From contig NC_044986.1 in the NCBI RefSeq assembly GCF_008728515.1, positions 50,952,855 to 51,016,854 of the forward strand: a stretch of 64,000 nt of DNA. The letters are read 5' to 3'. The notes below the pieces were generated by a model. It was not told the DNA's origin. It was given only the letters and a program-made list of their open reading frames with translations, and did not search any database. The position numbers were made by a program, and so were the translations under genes. This document shows positions 11,331-23,524 of the stretch, piece after piece; the first letter of the stretch is position 1; each line of letters starts with the position of its first letter. This DNA comes from Papio anubis (taxonomy: Eukaryota; Chordata; Mammalia; Primates; Cercopithecidae).

Positions 11331-11417
11331 TGTAGACACAGAATGACCTAGGTAATATGTTCAACTCTGAAGCTAGACTATCAGGTTTTGAAACCAATGG
11401 ATTAAGAACAGGTAAGC

Positions 11418-11726
11418 GGCTGGGCACAGTGGTTCATGTCTGTAATGCCAGCACTTTTGAGGGCCGAGACAGGTGGATCACTTGAAGTCAGGAGTTCGAG
11501 ACCCACCTGGCCAACATAGGTGAAACCCCCTCTCTACCCAAAATACAAAAATTAGCCAGACATGGTGGTACACATTTGAAATCCAAGCTACTCAGGAGGC
11601 TGAGACAGGAAAATCGCTTGAACCTGGGAGGTGGAGGTTGCAGTGAACTGAAATCGTGCCACTGCACTCCAACCTGGGCAACATAGTGAGACTCTGTCAC
11701 AAAACAAAACAAAACAAAACAAAACA
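11418..11726 (+). mobile_element. AluS (Sx/Sz-like) SINE
   Basis: Plus-strand Alu beginning ggctgggcacagtggttcat, with ggatcacttgaagtcagg and both arms complete. The tail is (AAAAC)n at 11700-11726. Divergence is consistent with an S subfamily. Confidence 0.95.
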
Positions 11727-13731
11727 GCTAAGGAGTAATTCTCCAAAGGAAAACTATCATTATTTTATCCAAATAATGATGGAAGCATTCTGCTCAGTCA
11801 AACCAACCTATGTCTATAATCAAAGTGCAAGCTTTACAGAGGAAGTTTAAATACAGAACTGAAATATTATTCATAAGCAATTGGAGTATTCTGGGGAATA
11901 GATATTAGTAAAAATTAAGGAAATAGAATGTCAACCAGTGATAATAACATATATATATCTCTCCTAACATTAGTCTAAACACAGAGTCCATACCACCGAC
12001 AGCAAGCGTTGGACATGGTTAGAGGACCATTCTCCTTACCATAAAGTGAGAACTCAGATATACTCTCCAACTAATTTAACCTTGAATCACATTTTACCTA
12101 TGTCTGAGCTATAGCATAACGTCAGAGCATATTAATCATAAACATATGCAAGAATATTGCAGAGTAAAATTGCCATTGCTTATTTTTCTTTTCTTATAAG
12201 AAATGCTAATTAGGGTAAAATTCATGTTTTAAAATATTTACATATAAATTAACTTCAAAAAAAATTTGCTGGAGATATTAGCAGAACATGTTGTATCTTT
12301 TAAAAATGCAAGAATTTGGTCTAGGCTGGGTTGAATATGTTTAGGAAAAACACAGTCTTTTGAAGAAAAAGTAGATTGCAATATCTCAAGTAATAACTAA
12401 TGACAATGAAGATAATAAAGTGTTCTTATGAACCCAAGAGTTGATATTTCTAACTTTTATGGCATAGCTGAATCATTCAGTAAAACCAAATGAGACAAAT
12501 ACCTTCCATCTCTCAAATCAAACAACATACTATTGAGATTTTAGCTATAACTTTATGTTTGTCTTGTTTGAAAAAATATTTCAAAACCCCAAAATATTTT
12601 TTTGTTAAACCATCTTAAATGGTTAAAACATTCCTTTTAAAGGAGTAAATACTTACGAAATGCTTAAGCATTGTAACTTCATCATTCCAAAGAATTAAAA
12701 TATTTAAATTGAAATATTTATTATTGAAATTGAAATTGAAAAATTTTAAATTGAAATATTCAATAAATTGAAACATTTATTAAATGTTTGAACATTTTAA
12801 CTAGCCTTTTTTAAAGTGCAATCATAAAAATACTGGTTTTACAATGAAAGAAATATTTCATAATTGCATTGACACATTTGAACTGTTTACACATGTGGCA
12901 CTAAAATGAAACACAATTGTGAAACACATATTTTAGATAAAGTATAGTTGCCGAAGTTTTTATCATCTTGAAATAATACTTTTATTATTTTTCGCTTTTA
13001 AAGCATACGTTTGTGTCACAATTTAAGTTGATTCTAGCAACTTGCAGTTAATCCCTGATTACTTGTCATGATTAGATATTCAGCCAAGGTATACATCACA
13101 GACCATCTGTGAGAGGACACTATTTCATCTGTCTTCTGGGTAACAGGGAGGCTCATTTTGAGGATGAACCCACCCTGCTTTTTTGTGAAAGCAGGAGAGT
13201 GCCAGGTGGTTGGTAGAGATAAACACAAAGGGTAATACTGGGGAAAAAGAAATGCAGGGCTTTGCCAGCAAACCTGTATAATATTGGTGCACTACAACAG
13301 GTGGTAAACAGTGAGATGTCATATATGTATAGAAAACCAGAATACATTTCACAATTTGTAGCTCAGATTCCACGAGACACTAAGAATACAGATGTTAGGA
13401 AGTTTCAAATTTCATTAAGAGTACAATCTAATACCACCTTGAAAATACCCTTTCTCAACTGCGTGTACTTATATTGCTAACTGGAGAAAATAGCTCTGGA
13501 GAATAATCATGGAACTGTGTGGAGTTTATTTGGTTAATGGAACCAAACATACAGTTAGGCAGAAGAAATAAGTTCTAGAGCTCAATTTCATACTGTAAGG
13601 TGACTAGTTACTAAGTTATTGTATATGTCAAAATAGATAGAATATTTGAAATGTTCCCATGACAAATAAATAATAAATCTTTGTGGTAATGGATAACCTA
13701 GATACAGTGATTTGATTTTTACATGTGGTAT
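11727..13731. other. AT-rich unique sequence with an AAATTG-rich patch
   Basis: Mostly unique. 12692-12790 is low-complexity sequence made of irregular aaattgaaat units. Open frames near 13034-13480 on both strands overlap each other and show no start or splice support. Confidence 0.5.
12692..12790. repeat. Low-complexity (AAATTG)-like tract
   Basis: Irregular tandem pieces of ttgaaat / aaattg. Confidence 0.6.
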
Positions 13732-14161
13732 GCATGTATCAAAATATCACATTTACTTTTCATGGATACATAAGAGTTGTACTATATAAATATGCACAAA
13801 AGTAAGTATGTGAATAGATTAATAGAACAAGAAAAAATGATTAGCACATGTATCAAAAAATGATTAGTACATGTATCAAAATACCACATTTACTTTTCAT
13901 GGATACATAAGAGTTGTACATATATAAATATGTACATATATAAATATGTTGTACATATATATGTATATGTTCTGTAATAATCATCATTGAAATTGTGTGT
14001 AAATTGGATTGTTACAAAGAGGTATTTTATGCCATATATATGTATGTACAACATATTTATATATGTACAACATATTTATATATGTACAACTCTTATGTAT
14101 CCATGAAAAGTAAATACATGAATAGATAAACAAATAGGACAAGAAAAAAATGATTAGTACA
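13732..14161. repeat. Compound direct and inverted duplication (template-switch-like)
   Basis: A ~60 nt segment (cacatttacttttcatgg then atacataagagttgta) occurs directly at 13732-13798 and 13869-13936 and inverted at about 14036-14114. A 23-nt tandem pair (aaaaaatgattagyacatgt followed by atc) lies at 13833-13878. The 64-nt loop between the inverted arms (13969-14032) is an inverted copy of 14823-14886 with two mismatches. The segment after the inverted arm (aatagataaacaaatagg, then acaagaaaaaaatgattagt) is a direct copy of 13812-13849. Arms and loop together make a potential long hairpin. Confidence 0.85.
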
Positions 14162-15146
14162 GAATATTCTGCCTTTTTCTAAGTTTCAGGAGAAATCTGC
14201 AAATTTCCTAGGGAAATTTATGATAAGCCTATTAACATGCAAGTATAATGTATTAGATCTAATTTTTAAAAGTAAAAAGAGATTTTTTTTTATCATCCTG
14301 AAGAAGGAAAAGAACTTTTACCAAGGTTTTCTCATCCTGGGTTCAACATGTAATGATAAAAGCAAACTGGAGTAGAAAGTAAGGCAAAGAAAAATAAATA
14401 CATACATATACATTTTTTTTCAGTGGTCTTTAAGCATCTTATAAACTTTTTTATCTCTCTTGTCTAGCTTTATTCTAGGCACAACCTGATCAAAAATTGG
14501 TTCACTCAATGAGCTTGCCACGTCAGATATAGAAATGTTGAGATTTGCTAATTCAAAGTGCAAGAACACAGTAAATACTAAGAGAAGACACGAGCCTGTC
14601 AGTATACTAAATTCACCGGCATGCTTTTTTCATCTATTTCTCTTCAGAATCTATTACAAAACCTAGAGAAATGAGACTCCTATGAATCATGGTTATGCAA
14701 AGGCGTGCCAGACTCATTGTGTTTAGGGCAGAAAGTATAGACTGGAATAAGAAAAAATAAAGATTTTAAGTCCAAGAATGCTCAAAACTAAGTAAATGAT
14801 GCATTACCAAATTTTGATTGCTGCATAAAATACCTCTTTGTAACAATCCAGTTTACATACAATTTCAATGATGATTATTACAGAACTATTAAGCTGAGCA
14901 GGTCATGTAGCATAGGGTAAACCTCATGACCTCATCTGTCGAAACATGTGTTGATAGGATAGATCAAGGAAAAAATATACTCTGAGTAAGAGATAAGCAT
15001 GCAGGATCAATTCAAACTGGTCCCAGATGAAGATGTCTTCTGAATATATGTCAGGGAAGTGAAGACAACGACTAGTTCCATGCAAGCAATTCAAGTGAGA
15101 AAGGGCAATGCGTAAGGCACAATAAATGGATAAGAAGCAACCTTTG
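14162..15146. other. Unique sequence with the source of the hairpin loop
   Basis: Unique AT-rich DNA. 14823-14886 (gcataaaatacctctttg ... attattacagaac) is the inverted partner of 13969-14032. No gene seen. Confidence 0.6.
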
Positions 15147-15375
15147 GGCCAGTGGCTCACGCCTGCAATCCCAGCACTTTGGGAGGCCGAGGCGGGCGGA
15201 TCAGATCGAGACCATCCTGGCTAACATGGTGAAACCCCGTCCCTACTAAAAATACAAAAAATTAGCTGGGTGAGGTGGCGGGGGCCTGTAGTCCCGGCTA
15301 CTCAGGATGTTGAGTCAGGAGAATGGCGTGAACCTGGGAGGCGGAGCTTGCAGTGAGCCAAGATCGCACCACTGC
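15147..15375 (+). mobile_element. AluY, 3'-truncated and internally deleted
   Basis: Plus-strand AluY: ggcc-agtggctcacgcctgc, ggcgggcggatcagatcg (about 12 bases of the usual cgaggtcaggag are missing), gagaccatcctggctaac, gcttgcagtgagcc. It stops abruptly at caccactgc, lacking about 40 bases of the right arm and the A tail. Confidence 0.93.
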
Positions 15376-15382
15376 GATCTAT

Positions 15383-15422
15383 TATTTTTTAAACTACTTT
15401 TGTCTTTTATTTTTTAAACTAC
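15383..15422. repeat. 25-bp tandem duplication at the Alu break
   Basis: tattttttaaactac is present perfectly at 15383-15397 and 15408-15422, immediately after the truncated Alu. Confidence 0.85.
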
Positions 15423-15495
15423 TCTCATCCTGATACCCAGAATTTTGTTTGGACATGGTAAGCACTCAATAGATTTAGTGAATGAGTAAATACAT
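15423..15495 (+). mobile_element. L2 3'-tail relic
   Basis: ggacatggtaagcactcaat then agatttagtgaatgagtaaa resembles the conserved 3' end of L2 (tggcacatagtaggtgctcaataaatatttgttgaatg). Short and diverged. Confidence 0.5.
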
Positions 15496-15554
15496 TTTAA
15501 AACATCAAAAGTATTACCTGTATTACAGTGAAAAAAAAAAAAAAAAACCTAATG

Positions 15555-15775
15555 ACCTTCTACAATGTGCCATTCTTTATGCGAAGTACTTTATATATAT
15601 TAGCCTGTATAATCACTGTTAAAACCACTGAGAAAGATAATCATTTATTGATGAGAAATTGGAAGTTCAGATCTATTAAGAAAGTCATCCAAAATCACGC
15701 TGACTTCAAAGTACAGACTCTTTACTTTAGGACACGGCATAACCTCCAGAGGGTAATGATATTGAGAAAACTTTG
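15555..15775 (-). mobile_element. MIR SINE relic
   Basis: gaagtactttatatatattag, then tgatgagaaattggaagttc and cagactctttacttt follow the reverse-complement MIR pattern (cacttta...tgaggaaactgaggc...gactcc). Ancient and diverged. The open frame across it (15528-15827) is not coding. A 17-A run is at 15531-15547. Confidence 0.6.
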
Positions 15776-16961
15776 CCATTGGAAACACAATTTCATAGAC
15801 AAGAAGACAAGGTTATGCTCACATTAGTTTTCATGCTTCATATGGCAAGAACATTCTGATATTTAACGTTAGGATTCATAACTTTACACTACGTACTCCA
15901 TGATACATTGTGTAAGTGGTAACACCAAGAATCATCACTTTTCCTCTGTAATAAGATGTGCAGTGTCTTTGTGTGAAATATAGTCTATATACATTATATA
16001 TCTTCTAGTTGCGAAAATTAATCATGCAATATATCTGGAATAAGAAAAAAAAAACAGCAACAATAAAAATAAGGCAATAAAAGTGAGAATATGTTTAAAT
16101 TTCCATTGCCAGAAAAATTGTTCAAATTAGAACTTATGAAAGAGAAATAGTGTCATGCAAAACCACCACAGGGGAGAAATGATGAAAACAGTGAGAGAAA
16201 GAGATAAATTAGTGAAATAAAGTTGAAAAGGTTTTCATATTTCACAGCACTGTATTTTGTGAAAAAGTTTTACATTTTTACTTTAAAGAGTTTAAAAGTA
16301 TACCAAATTGAATTTGTTTCTCACTTGATGCTTCTGCTTTAAATTATATCAAGGCTTAATTACCACTTAAAACTTATTATTAGTTAATTTATATATCATT
16401 ACTAATGTCAGCATCTTGTCAGGCATAAGAGTTAAATATAAATTATATAAATTTATATTCCCTAGGTGAATCCAACTGATACAAGAAAAAAAATTACTAA
16501 TCAAGGAAAAAACAGGAGTCCCTTTCTCTAAATGTATCACTTAGTGATACAACTTTTTATACACTATACATAGACTGGGTAAGAAGTTAAAGAAAGTTGT
16601 TTGCCTTCTGGAAAAAATATAAATCATATTTTATTAAGAAAAACAAAAATCCATATTACTCAAATTCAGGAGAGGATCAATCAATATTTTCTCTTAAATT
16701 TACAGTCAGCAAAAAATTAGAAAGAAGTAATACAGGACTTTCTGGTGTTTTATTATTGCTATGTGATATTATTCCTGATGACTCTATAATTAACTTCACT
16801 TTAATCTGTTTAAGGATATTGCTCCCAGAATTGTTCCTTCCTCAGGATTATAAAATGTATCCCCTTTACTCTATCATACTCATTAGCATACTGTCTCATA
16901 CGTTTCATGCTGTGGAACCTCATAGGAATTCTAACAACTATTACAACTCATCAATAACTTT
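15776..16961. other. AT-rich unique sequence
   Basis: No named repeat or gene seen. A 128-codon open frame at 16597-16983 ends inside an Alu-tail ATT repeat and has no other support. Confidence 0.5.
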
Positions 16962-17237
16962 ATTATTATTATTATTATTTTGAGACGGAGTCTCAGCTCA
17001 CTGAAATGCCCGCCCCCTGGGTTCAAGCAATTTTCTGCCTCAGCTTCCTGAGTAGCTGTGATTACAAGCTCCTGCCACCACACCTGGCTAATTTTTTTTT
17101 TTTTTTTTTTTTGTATTTTTAGTAGAGATGGGGTTTCACAATTTTGGCCAGGATGGTCTTGAACTCCTGACCTCGTGGTCCACCCACGTCGGCCTCCCAA
17201 AGTGTTGGGATTACAGGCATGAGTCACCGTGCCTGGC
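16962..17237 (-). mobile_element. AluS/Y-like SINE with deletion
   Basis: Minus-strand Alu with an (ATT)n tail (16962-16979), gagacggagtctc directly joined to agctcactg (about 35 bases of the right arm missing), a 22-T middle linker, and a complete left arm ending gtgcctggccc. Confidence 0.94.
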
Positions 17238-17287
17238 CCCATTTATAACACTTTTTGAAGTTCTCTATACTTTTTTTTTTTTTTATA

Positions 17288-18722
17288 TTTCTCTACTCTC
17301 ATTCACACTTGAACCCTATCTAATCAGTGTCTTATCTCTACCACATTCCTGAAATCACACTGTCAATGACCAAATCACTAAATCCAATGGTCAATTTTCC
17401 ATACTCATGTTGCTTGAATTATCAGCAACATTTTTTTTTTTCTTTTTCTTTTTGGAGACAAGATCTTGCTCTGTCACCCAGGCTGGAGGGCAGCAGCTCA
17501 CTGCAGCTTCAACTTCCTGGATTCAAATGGTCCTTCCACCTCAGCCTCCCAAGTAGCAGCAGCATTTCATACAGTTGATGACTCTCTCCTTATTGACAAA
17601 AATATCCTTATTGTATTTTCAGTTGACAACACTCTCCAGGTTTTCCTTTTACAAAGTTTCTTAGTCTCCTTTGCAGGTACTTCATCATGTCTAATCTCTA
17701 AATCTTGGGGTAAAAAGGGTTCAGAATTCAGGTGTATGTTTTTTTCTCTATTTAAATTTACTGCATTTCTTAATAACATCATCTAGTCCTATGATTTGAA
17801 ATCTCATTTATGATATAAACCTACCAATCTGAACATCTCCTTTGAATTGCATACTAATATATCCAATTATCTACCCCACCTTTCTATTAGGATGTCCAAT
17901 ACAAGTCTCAATTATAATGTTCAAAATCAAACTCCTCATATTCTTTTTCAAAACAGCTCCTTCTGTCAACTTTCCCATTTGATTCAAGTGTAATACCATT
18001 CTTCAGATTGCTAAAACTAAAACCCCTCAAGTCATCCTTGATATCTCTTAGTCTTTCTTTTGTTGTATCTAATACATAATGATATCCTATTTGACTCTCT
18101 TTTTCAATGAATCTCTTGTTAATTGTATTTATCATACCACATCTCATAACTCTCATAACATCTCATAACTTTACCACCCTAGCTCAAGCTGTGATTCATA
18201 GTAACCTCGTTTTTTGATTAGGTTTTTAAATAGAAATCCTTCTACCTTTACCATCATAGACTTTGTTTAGAACACAGTATTCCAGTAATTGTGTCAACAC
18301 AGGCCATATCACATCACTCTATCTCACTCAGATCAACAGATTTGGTCCCCATAAGTTTTATGACTTAATAGTATATGTGTCTATCCCTAATTCACTCTGA
18401 TCCAACTATGCTGTCTTTATGATGTTTTTGCAAACATGCTATGTACACTCCTGCTTCATGAGTTTTGCATTTATTCTCCCCCTTTCCTGGAAAGCTCTTA
18501 CTCCAGAAAGCCATGTGGCTCAATCCCTGACCTTCTTCAAGTCTCTGCTCAAATGGCACCTCGCTAGTGAAGTCTTATCTCACTTCAGCATTTTAAGTAA
18601 CACCCTTATTCATCCCTTTATTTATATGCTCTGTTTCTCATTAAATGATCTATTATCATATGATTAATGCATATTTTGCTTAATTTCTTTTCTTATCACT
18701 TCACATTAGACCTAGAATTGTA
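17288..18722 (+). mobile_element. L2 LINE relic, ~1.3 kb, interrupted by an Alu fragment
   Basis: Successive parts follow the L2 3' half: aatccaatggtcaattttcc, (Alu at 17431-17556), gcatttcatacagttgatga, tctcctttgcaggtacttc, aaacccctcaagtcatccttg, and the 3' UTR-like tggaaagctcttactccaga and tcttcaagtctctgctcaaa. Translated remnants of the L2 reverse transcriptase C-terminus survive near 18512-18562 (HVAQSLTFFKSLLKWHL), but the frame is broken many times. It is inactive. Open frames in this region (17567-18667, both strands) are relics or shadows of it. Confidence 0.8.
17431..17556 (-). mobile_element. 5'-truncated Alu (3' ~125 bp) inside L2
   Basis: T-rich tail, then gagacaagatcttgctctg, tcacccaggctggag and cctcagcctcccaagtagc. 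Flanked by cagcaacattt and cagcagcattt, a likely target duplication within L2. AluJ-like. Confidence 0.85.
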
Positions 18723-19049
18723 TAACTATTCTATGTGGGTAATTATTATTACTATTTTTTTTTTTTTTACATATGCAGTTACTGCCATATGTTCAGACTT
18801 AGATCAATACGTACAACACAAGAGATGCTGAATAAAGATGGTTTTGAAGAGTTAACATTTTATAAAGAATGTGTACTAAACCAGAAATATTTGGAAATAT
18901 ATAATTTTAAAAATGAAATAACAAATCTAAACCAGAACTATTTAGCATATATTGCTTTCTAGTTAGTGTTGGAATAAAATATTTGAATTTACTTTTTATT
19001 ATTTAGTAGATAGAAGAATCACCAGAGCCCAAGCCCACATTACCTAGTT
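18723..19049. other. AT-rich unique sequence
   Basis: ATT/poly-T simple sequence at 18743-18769; otherwise nothing recognised. Confidence 0.5.
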
Positions 19050-19310
19050 GGAAAGTAGGATAGAATAGCGCTTAAAAGCACAGACTTTGTCTTAAATACT
19101 TGTGGTTCAGATAATCAGGCAGTTCCACTTATCAGATAGATTAACTTGGGCAACTTATCACTGGGTCTCATGATTGTTATTGAAAATATAGAGAAAATAT
19201 AGTATTTATCTTGTGGCATTATTAAGAGTCTTAAATGTAAAGCACTTAATACATTGCTTAATGCATGGTAAGCTTAAATAATGAATTAGCTACTCTTACT
19301 ACCATTACTG
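19050..19310 (+). mobile_element. MIR SINE relic
   Basis: agaatagcgcttaaaagcac, cttgggcaacttatcactgg, tctcatgattgttattg and taaagcacttaatacattgc follow the MIR consensus order (ttaagagcacggac ... cttgggcaagttact ... taaagcgcttagaacagtgc). Confidence 0.75.
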
Positions 19311-19704
19311 ATGATAGAGAAAATTTTATATGAAAAAGCTTTCAATGAACTTGGAAGAAATGGAAAAGAGAGACTTAGAATAAGTGTACCATCTGCTTTT
19401 CTCCAGGGAAATAAAGAAATTAATGAAGCAATGCCATATAATCAAGAGTCTTTTTAAAAAGTTTTTATATTAAGATGACATGGGTATTTAGATATCAATT
19501 CCTAAACAATTAAACACAACTAAAAATTATAAAAATTATCATACATGTAATCAAATAGTTGCCAGCATAGTACTGAATGAGCTGACAAGAGATTGTTCAG
19601 TAAGCAGATTTTATTTAGAAATTTTGAATCTGAAAATTTATTTTGTTTGCTCAATGACTTAATGTTCTTTTTCCTAGCTCTTGTTATACAAAAAAAGCCT
19701 ACAG

Positions 19705-19895
19705 TGTGTGTATATATATAAATTATATATATACTGTATATATATAAATTATATATATACAGTATATATATAAATTATAATATAATATATATAATGTAAT
19801 ATATTATAATTATATATTATATAAATTATGTATAAATTATATCATATATACACTATATATAAATTATTATATATACACTATATATATAAATTATT
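19705..19895. repeat. (TA)n-rich palindromic tract
   Basis: About 190 bp of almost pure A/T. It contains repeated self-complementary units such as aattatatatatactgta and tatatataaattatatata, able to form cruciforms. Confidence 0.9.
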
Positions 19896-19991
19896 TGAAA
19901 CTTTTAGGAAGGCTAGTAATAAGTTAATACATAAAATAAGTTTACATGCTGCTTGTGTTAGATTCAGTATTTTTTTCTTTTTTCCCAGTTT

Positions 19992-20222
19992 TATTAATGT
20001 ATGGGTGACAAGTAAATATTGTGTATATTTACAGCATACCATGTTATGTTTTGATATATGCATGCATTGTGACATTACCACAACCAAGCTAATTAATATA
20101 TTCATCACTTCACATACTTTTTTCATGGTGAGATTATTTAACACTAGTGTCAGCAATGTTCAAGTATACATTTTTATTAACTATAATCACCAATCTGTAC
20201 AACTCCAGGACTTACTCATGCT
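19992..20222 (-). mobile_element. L1M 3'-end fragment
   Basis: ttttattaatgtatgggtga, then ttacagcataccatgttatg, tgcattgtgacattaccaca and ttcatcacttcacatac match the reverse-complement 3' UTR of old L1M (L1MA/B-like) elements. The plus-strand 139-codon frame across it is not coding. Confidence 0.75.
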
Positions 20223-20830
20223 TGTATTAGATTTATATTGCTGCTAAAATAAGTTAGAAAAAGCCTAGTGGTTTAGAGCAACACCTTATTATATCACAGC
20301 TCTTTAGGTCAGATGTTGGAGTTGCATTTGCTAATTTCTCTTCTTTGGGTTTCAAAGGATCAAACTTAGCTGTTGGTCAGCGGGATACTTATAAGAAGGT
20401 TCTGGGAACTGCTTTCAATCTCATTCAGATTGCTGGCAGAATTCAGATTCCTGTTATAGAGCTAAGACTGCTCTTTCCTTCCTGGCTGTCCCTGAGACTG
20501 CCCTTCCTCCTTAAAGATTCCTCTCTGGTCCTGGCACATGTCCTCCTACATCTCAGAACCAGCATGGTAAAACCTCTTGACATTTGGAATCTGACTTTCC
20601 CTTCTGCCACTTCTCTCTTGTTTCCAGTCAGAGAAATTTCTGTGCATCTAAGGTCTCAAAAGATTACATTGAGGAAACCAGGATAATACAGAATAATCTC
20701 CCTATCTTGAAGTTTGTAGTCTGAACTATATTTGAAAAATTTGATATTGCCATGTAAAGTTACTTATTCATAGGTTGTGGGAATTAAAGGTTTGGCTATC
20801 TTTGGGGAGGCTATGATTAAGCCCGTCACA
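20223..20830 (-). mobile_element. Solo LTR of MLT1 type (ERVL-MaLR), ancient
   Basis: Bounded by tgtattagatttatattgct and ...aagcccgtcaca, i.e. TG...CA ends. Internal matches to the reverse MLT1 pattern include ctagtggtttagagcaacac, taggtcagatg, gattacattgaggaaaccag, gataatctccctatcttgaa and ctatctttggggaggctatg. About 608 bp. No internal retroviral genes are attached. It sits against an L1M fragment. Family call is from memory of the consensus. Confidence 0.65.
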
Positions 20831-23524
20831 TGGTTATGTTTGATCTTGGGAATTTCGAAATCCCCCTAATAGTGATAGGCTTTGTAACAATTACAAAAAT
20901 ATGAAAGCAAAATCAAGAATGAACACTCAATGATCTATTCTATCATTAATCTGTTGATGTGTTTTCCTTTCTGTTCTTTTTGTGCTTATCAATCAAATAT
21001 ATTACAAATACTCTCCCAAAATGATTTGTTGCTATTGACTTTAGGAACATACATATCTGGTCAAAAATCCTGTTGAATCAAGCGTAAATGAGAGCACTGA
21101 AGACTGTTTCCAACATATTCATTTTGTATTGTTGACTGCATAGAGTACAAATCACTTTGAATGATATGAGAAAAAAAATGTCACCAGTAGGATCTATTCT
21201 TTCCTCAACAACTGAATGTAATTATGCATTTTTCCCGTAGAGCAGGTAAAGCAATTTGTGTAAGTATAAGTTTTAAGATAATGTATTAAATATTTGGGGG
21301 AATTATATGATAAATTTAAAATAATTTCAATTACTATGCATAACGTTCATTATTTAGTGAACTTAAATTAAAATATAAATTGATAGGATAGTTGAAATAT
21401 TTTTTCAAAGGTAGAGCTCATATAATTTTTCTTATATATTAATCTACTATTGTAGTTTTATTTTTCATATAACTAAACAAACATTGCAACTTGCTGTGAT
21501 TTATGTAAGTAGAAATTGGATAAACATTTCCAACACAGTGATAGCTTATCACGCCTTCTGCAGAGTAGTATTTCCTCAACATTGCCTATAAACAAATTCA
21601 TTCAGCTTCCACTGAAATATCACACTGTCTATAATAAATATTTTAAAAATATTTTCTTTAAAAATCTTGAAATATTAAATAAAATGGTAATCATATTTTA
21701 AAATGCTATGATCGATCTTCAAGTTTGTTATCTTATTCATTCCATTTATGTATTTAACACTATTTCCATATGTAATAAATCACCTTAAAACATCAGATTC
21801 TAAATAATTTTCTCCAAGGAGTTACAGTCATAAATGTGATAAATATTTGTCTTTTATATAGTAAGGAAGGACTTATTTTGAGCTCCCTTTCTTTGATAAT
21901 TCTTCAACCACTCAATGAACAATTTATTCTTTTTATTAAACTTGAATTTTCTATAGTTTACTAAGCACCAATTATAAATTGCAAGAGAATCCTCTTGAAA
22001 GTGCCTTGGTCCAGATCTTGACCTTATTTTGAGGACTATTTTGGGGGCTGTATTTCAAGAATATAATTGAGCTTGTTTGCTCAGCGCATTAATATATAGG
22101 ATTTTACTTAATAAGAACTGATTAATTTGGTAAGAATTGCTTTGTAAGAATCACTCTTCCTCTTTAGTTGTTTGTTGTTGCAGTTGCATACAGAGATAAT
22201 ACATTATAATTCAAATTAAATTGGAATTCATAAGAAGAAAAAAATGGTGGTTCTGGTGTATGTGTATATATATAATTACATATATACATATAAATATATA
22301 TATATATATAATTATATACGTATATATGGGAACTTCAAGACCATAAACATAGTTTTTCTTCTAGCAGAACTGAAAAAACATATTTTGAATCAGGCCAGAT
22401 TCGAAATACTCTATCATTTATTTTGCCATTTTTATTTTAAAAATTGAATAATGTCTACAACCTACTAGTAGTCCCTATTATACCTCAAAAATGTAATTTT
22501 TGGTACAGTAAAAAATTATATAATTTGAAAGAAAAAAGAAAATTTCAACTTGCATATAGTATATACTATCAAGGTACATAATTTTGAATTGAAATATTCC
22601 TAATTTAAACACATCTCTGCAGCAACCTAATAGAACTTACATCTCAGCAGTCATTTTATCCAAAGCCTGGGTCCCATCAAGATAAAAATAAAAGAGCATT
22701 TTATTTATTTATTTTTTGAGAAGCATATGTATATGTTTATAGAATTTTTATACTAAATTAAAAATTTCGGCAAATAGGTTTTTTTGAATAAAGAATGGGT
22801 TGAATTTATTAATATTTATTAATTTGTAATAAAATTTACAATTTAAAGTTCAGAAAGCTGAAAAGATTCAAAGGTAGTTATGAAAAGCCATAAAAATTCA
22901 AATATTCAAATTCATTATTGTTTGGGGAAAATACAGATAATAAGCATGAGGCACCCATCACATCACCTTAAAATTTCTCAATAAAAATAAGTACCTGCTA
23001 CATGACAACTTATCAGCACATATTAATTCACAGCATTAAGTTGGTTATGACAATAATTACTATTCATAAAGCAACAACAACATTATTTTATCTCCATTTT
23101 GGAACTTACCCCATGAATCTGGCAAGTCTGGCTACTCCTGTCTGTTTCATCGCTGGTGTATCCACCTCAGTTTTGTACACTTATTCCAGTGCCTATTGGG
23201 TCTCTGTACTAGTCATATGAGAGAGGGGTCTTGGATCAATATTCGTTTTAAGTAGGAAACTGTTCTCATTTAATAGTAAAACTGAAAATTCCTTTGATGT
23301 TCCAGATAATAATTTTAACACTATACCACATACTTTTTCAAATTAATAGAAATCAGGTAGCACACATATTATTAGAATATCAAAAAATCTGAAGCATCCA
23401 ACTGAAGTTAACCCCATAATCACACAGGGAAATGATCCATTATGTCATGGCTTAAAGTAATTTGGATGATATCACCTTGGTATTTTTAAAGGTGATTTCA
23501 CAATATATACATAAGATATAAGCC
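20831..23524. other. AT-rich unique sequence
   Basis: Holds a TA-rich microsatellite (22256-22328). No gene, exon-like block or named repeat recognised. Confidence 0.5.
22256..22328. repeat. (TA)n-rich microsatellite
   Basis: Interrupted TA repeat with an 11-unit pure core. Confidence 0.9.

Noticed and set aside
16597..16983. 128-codon plus-strand frame
   Set aside because: AT-rich chance frame ending in the ATT tail of an Alu (poly-Leu).
20345..20686. 113-codon plus-strand frame with protein-like look
   Set aside because: Falls inside the MLT1-type LTR in reverse orientation.
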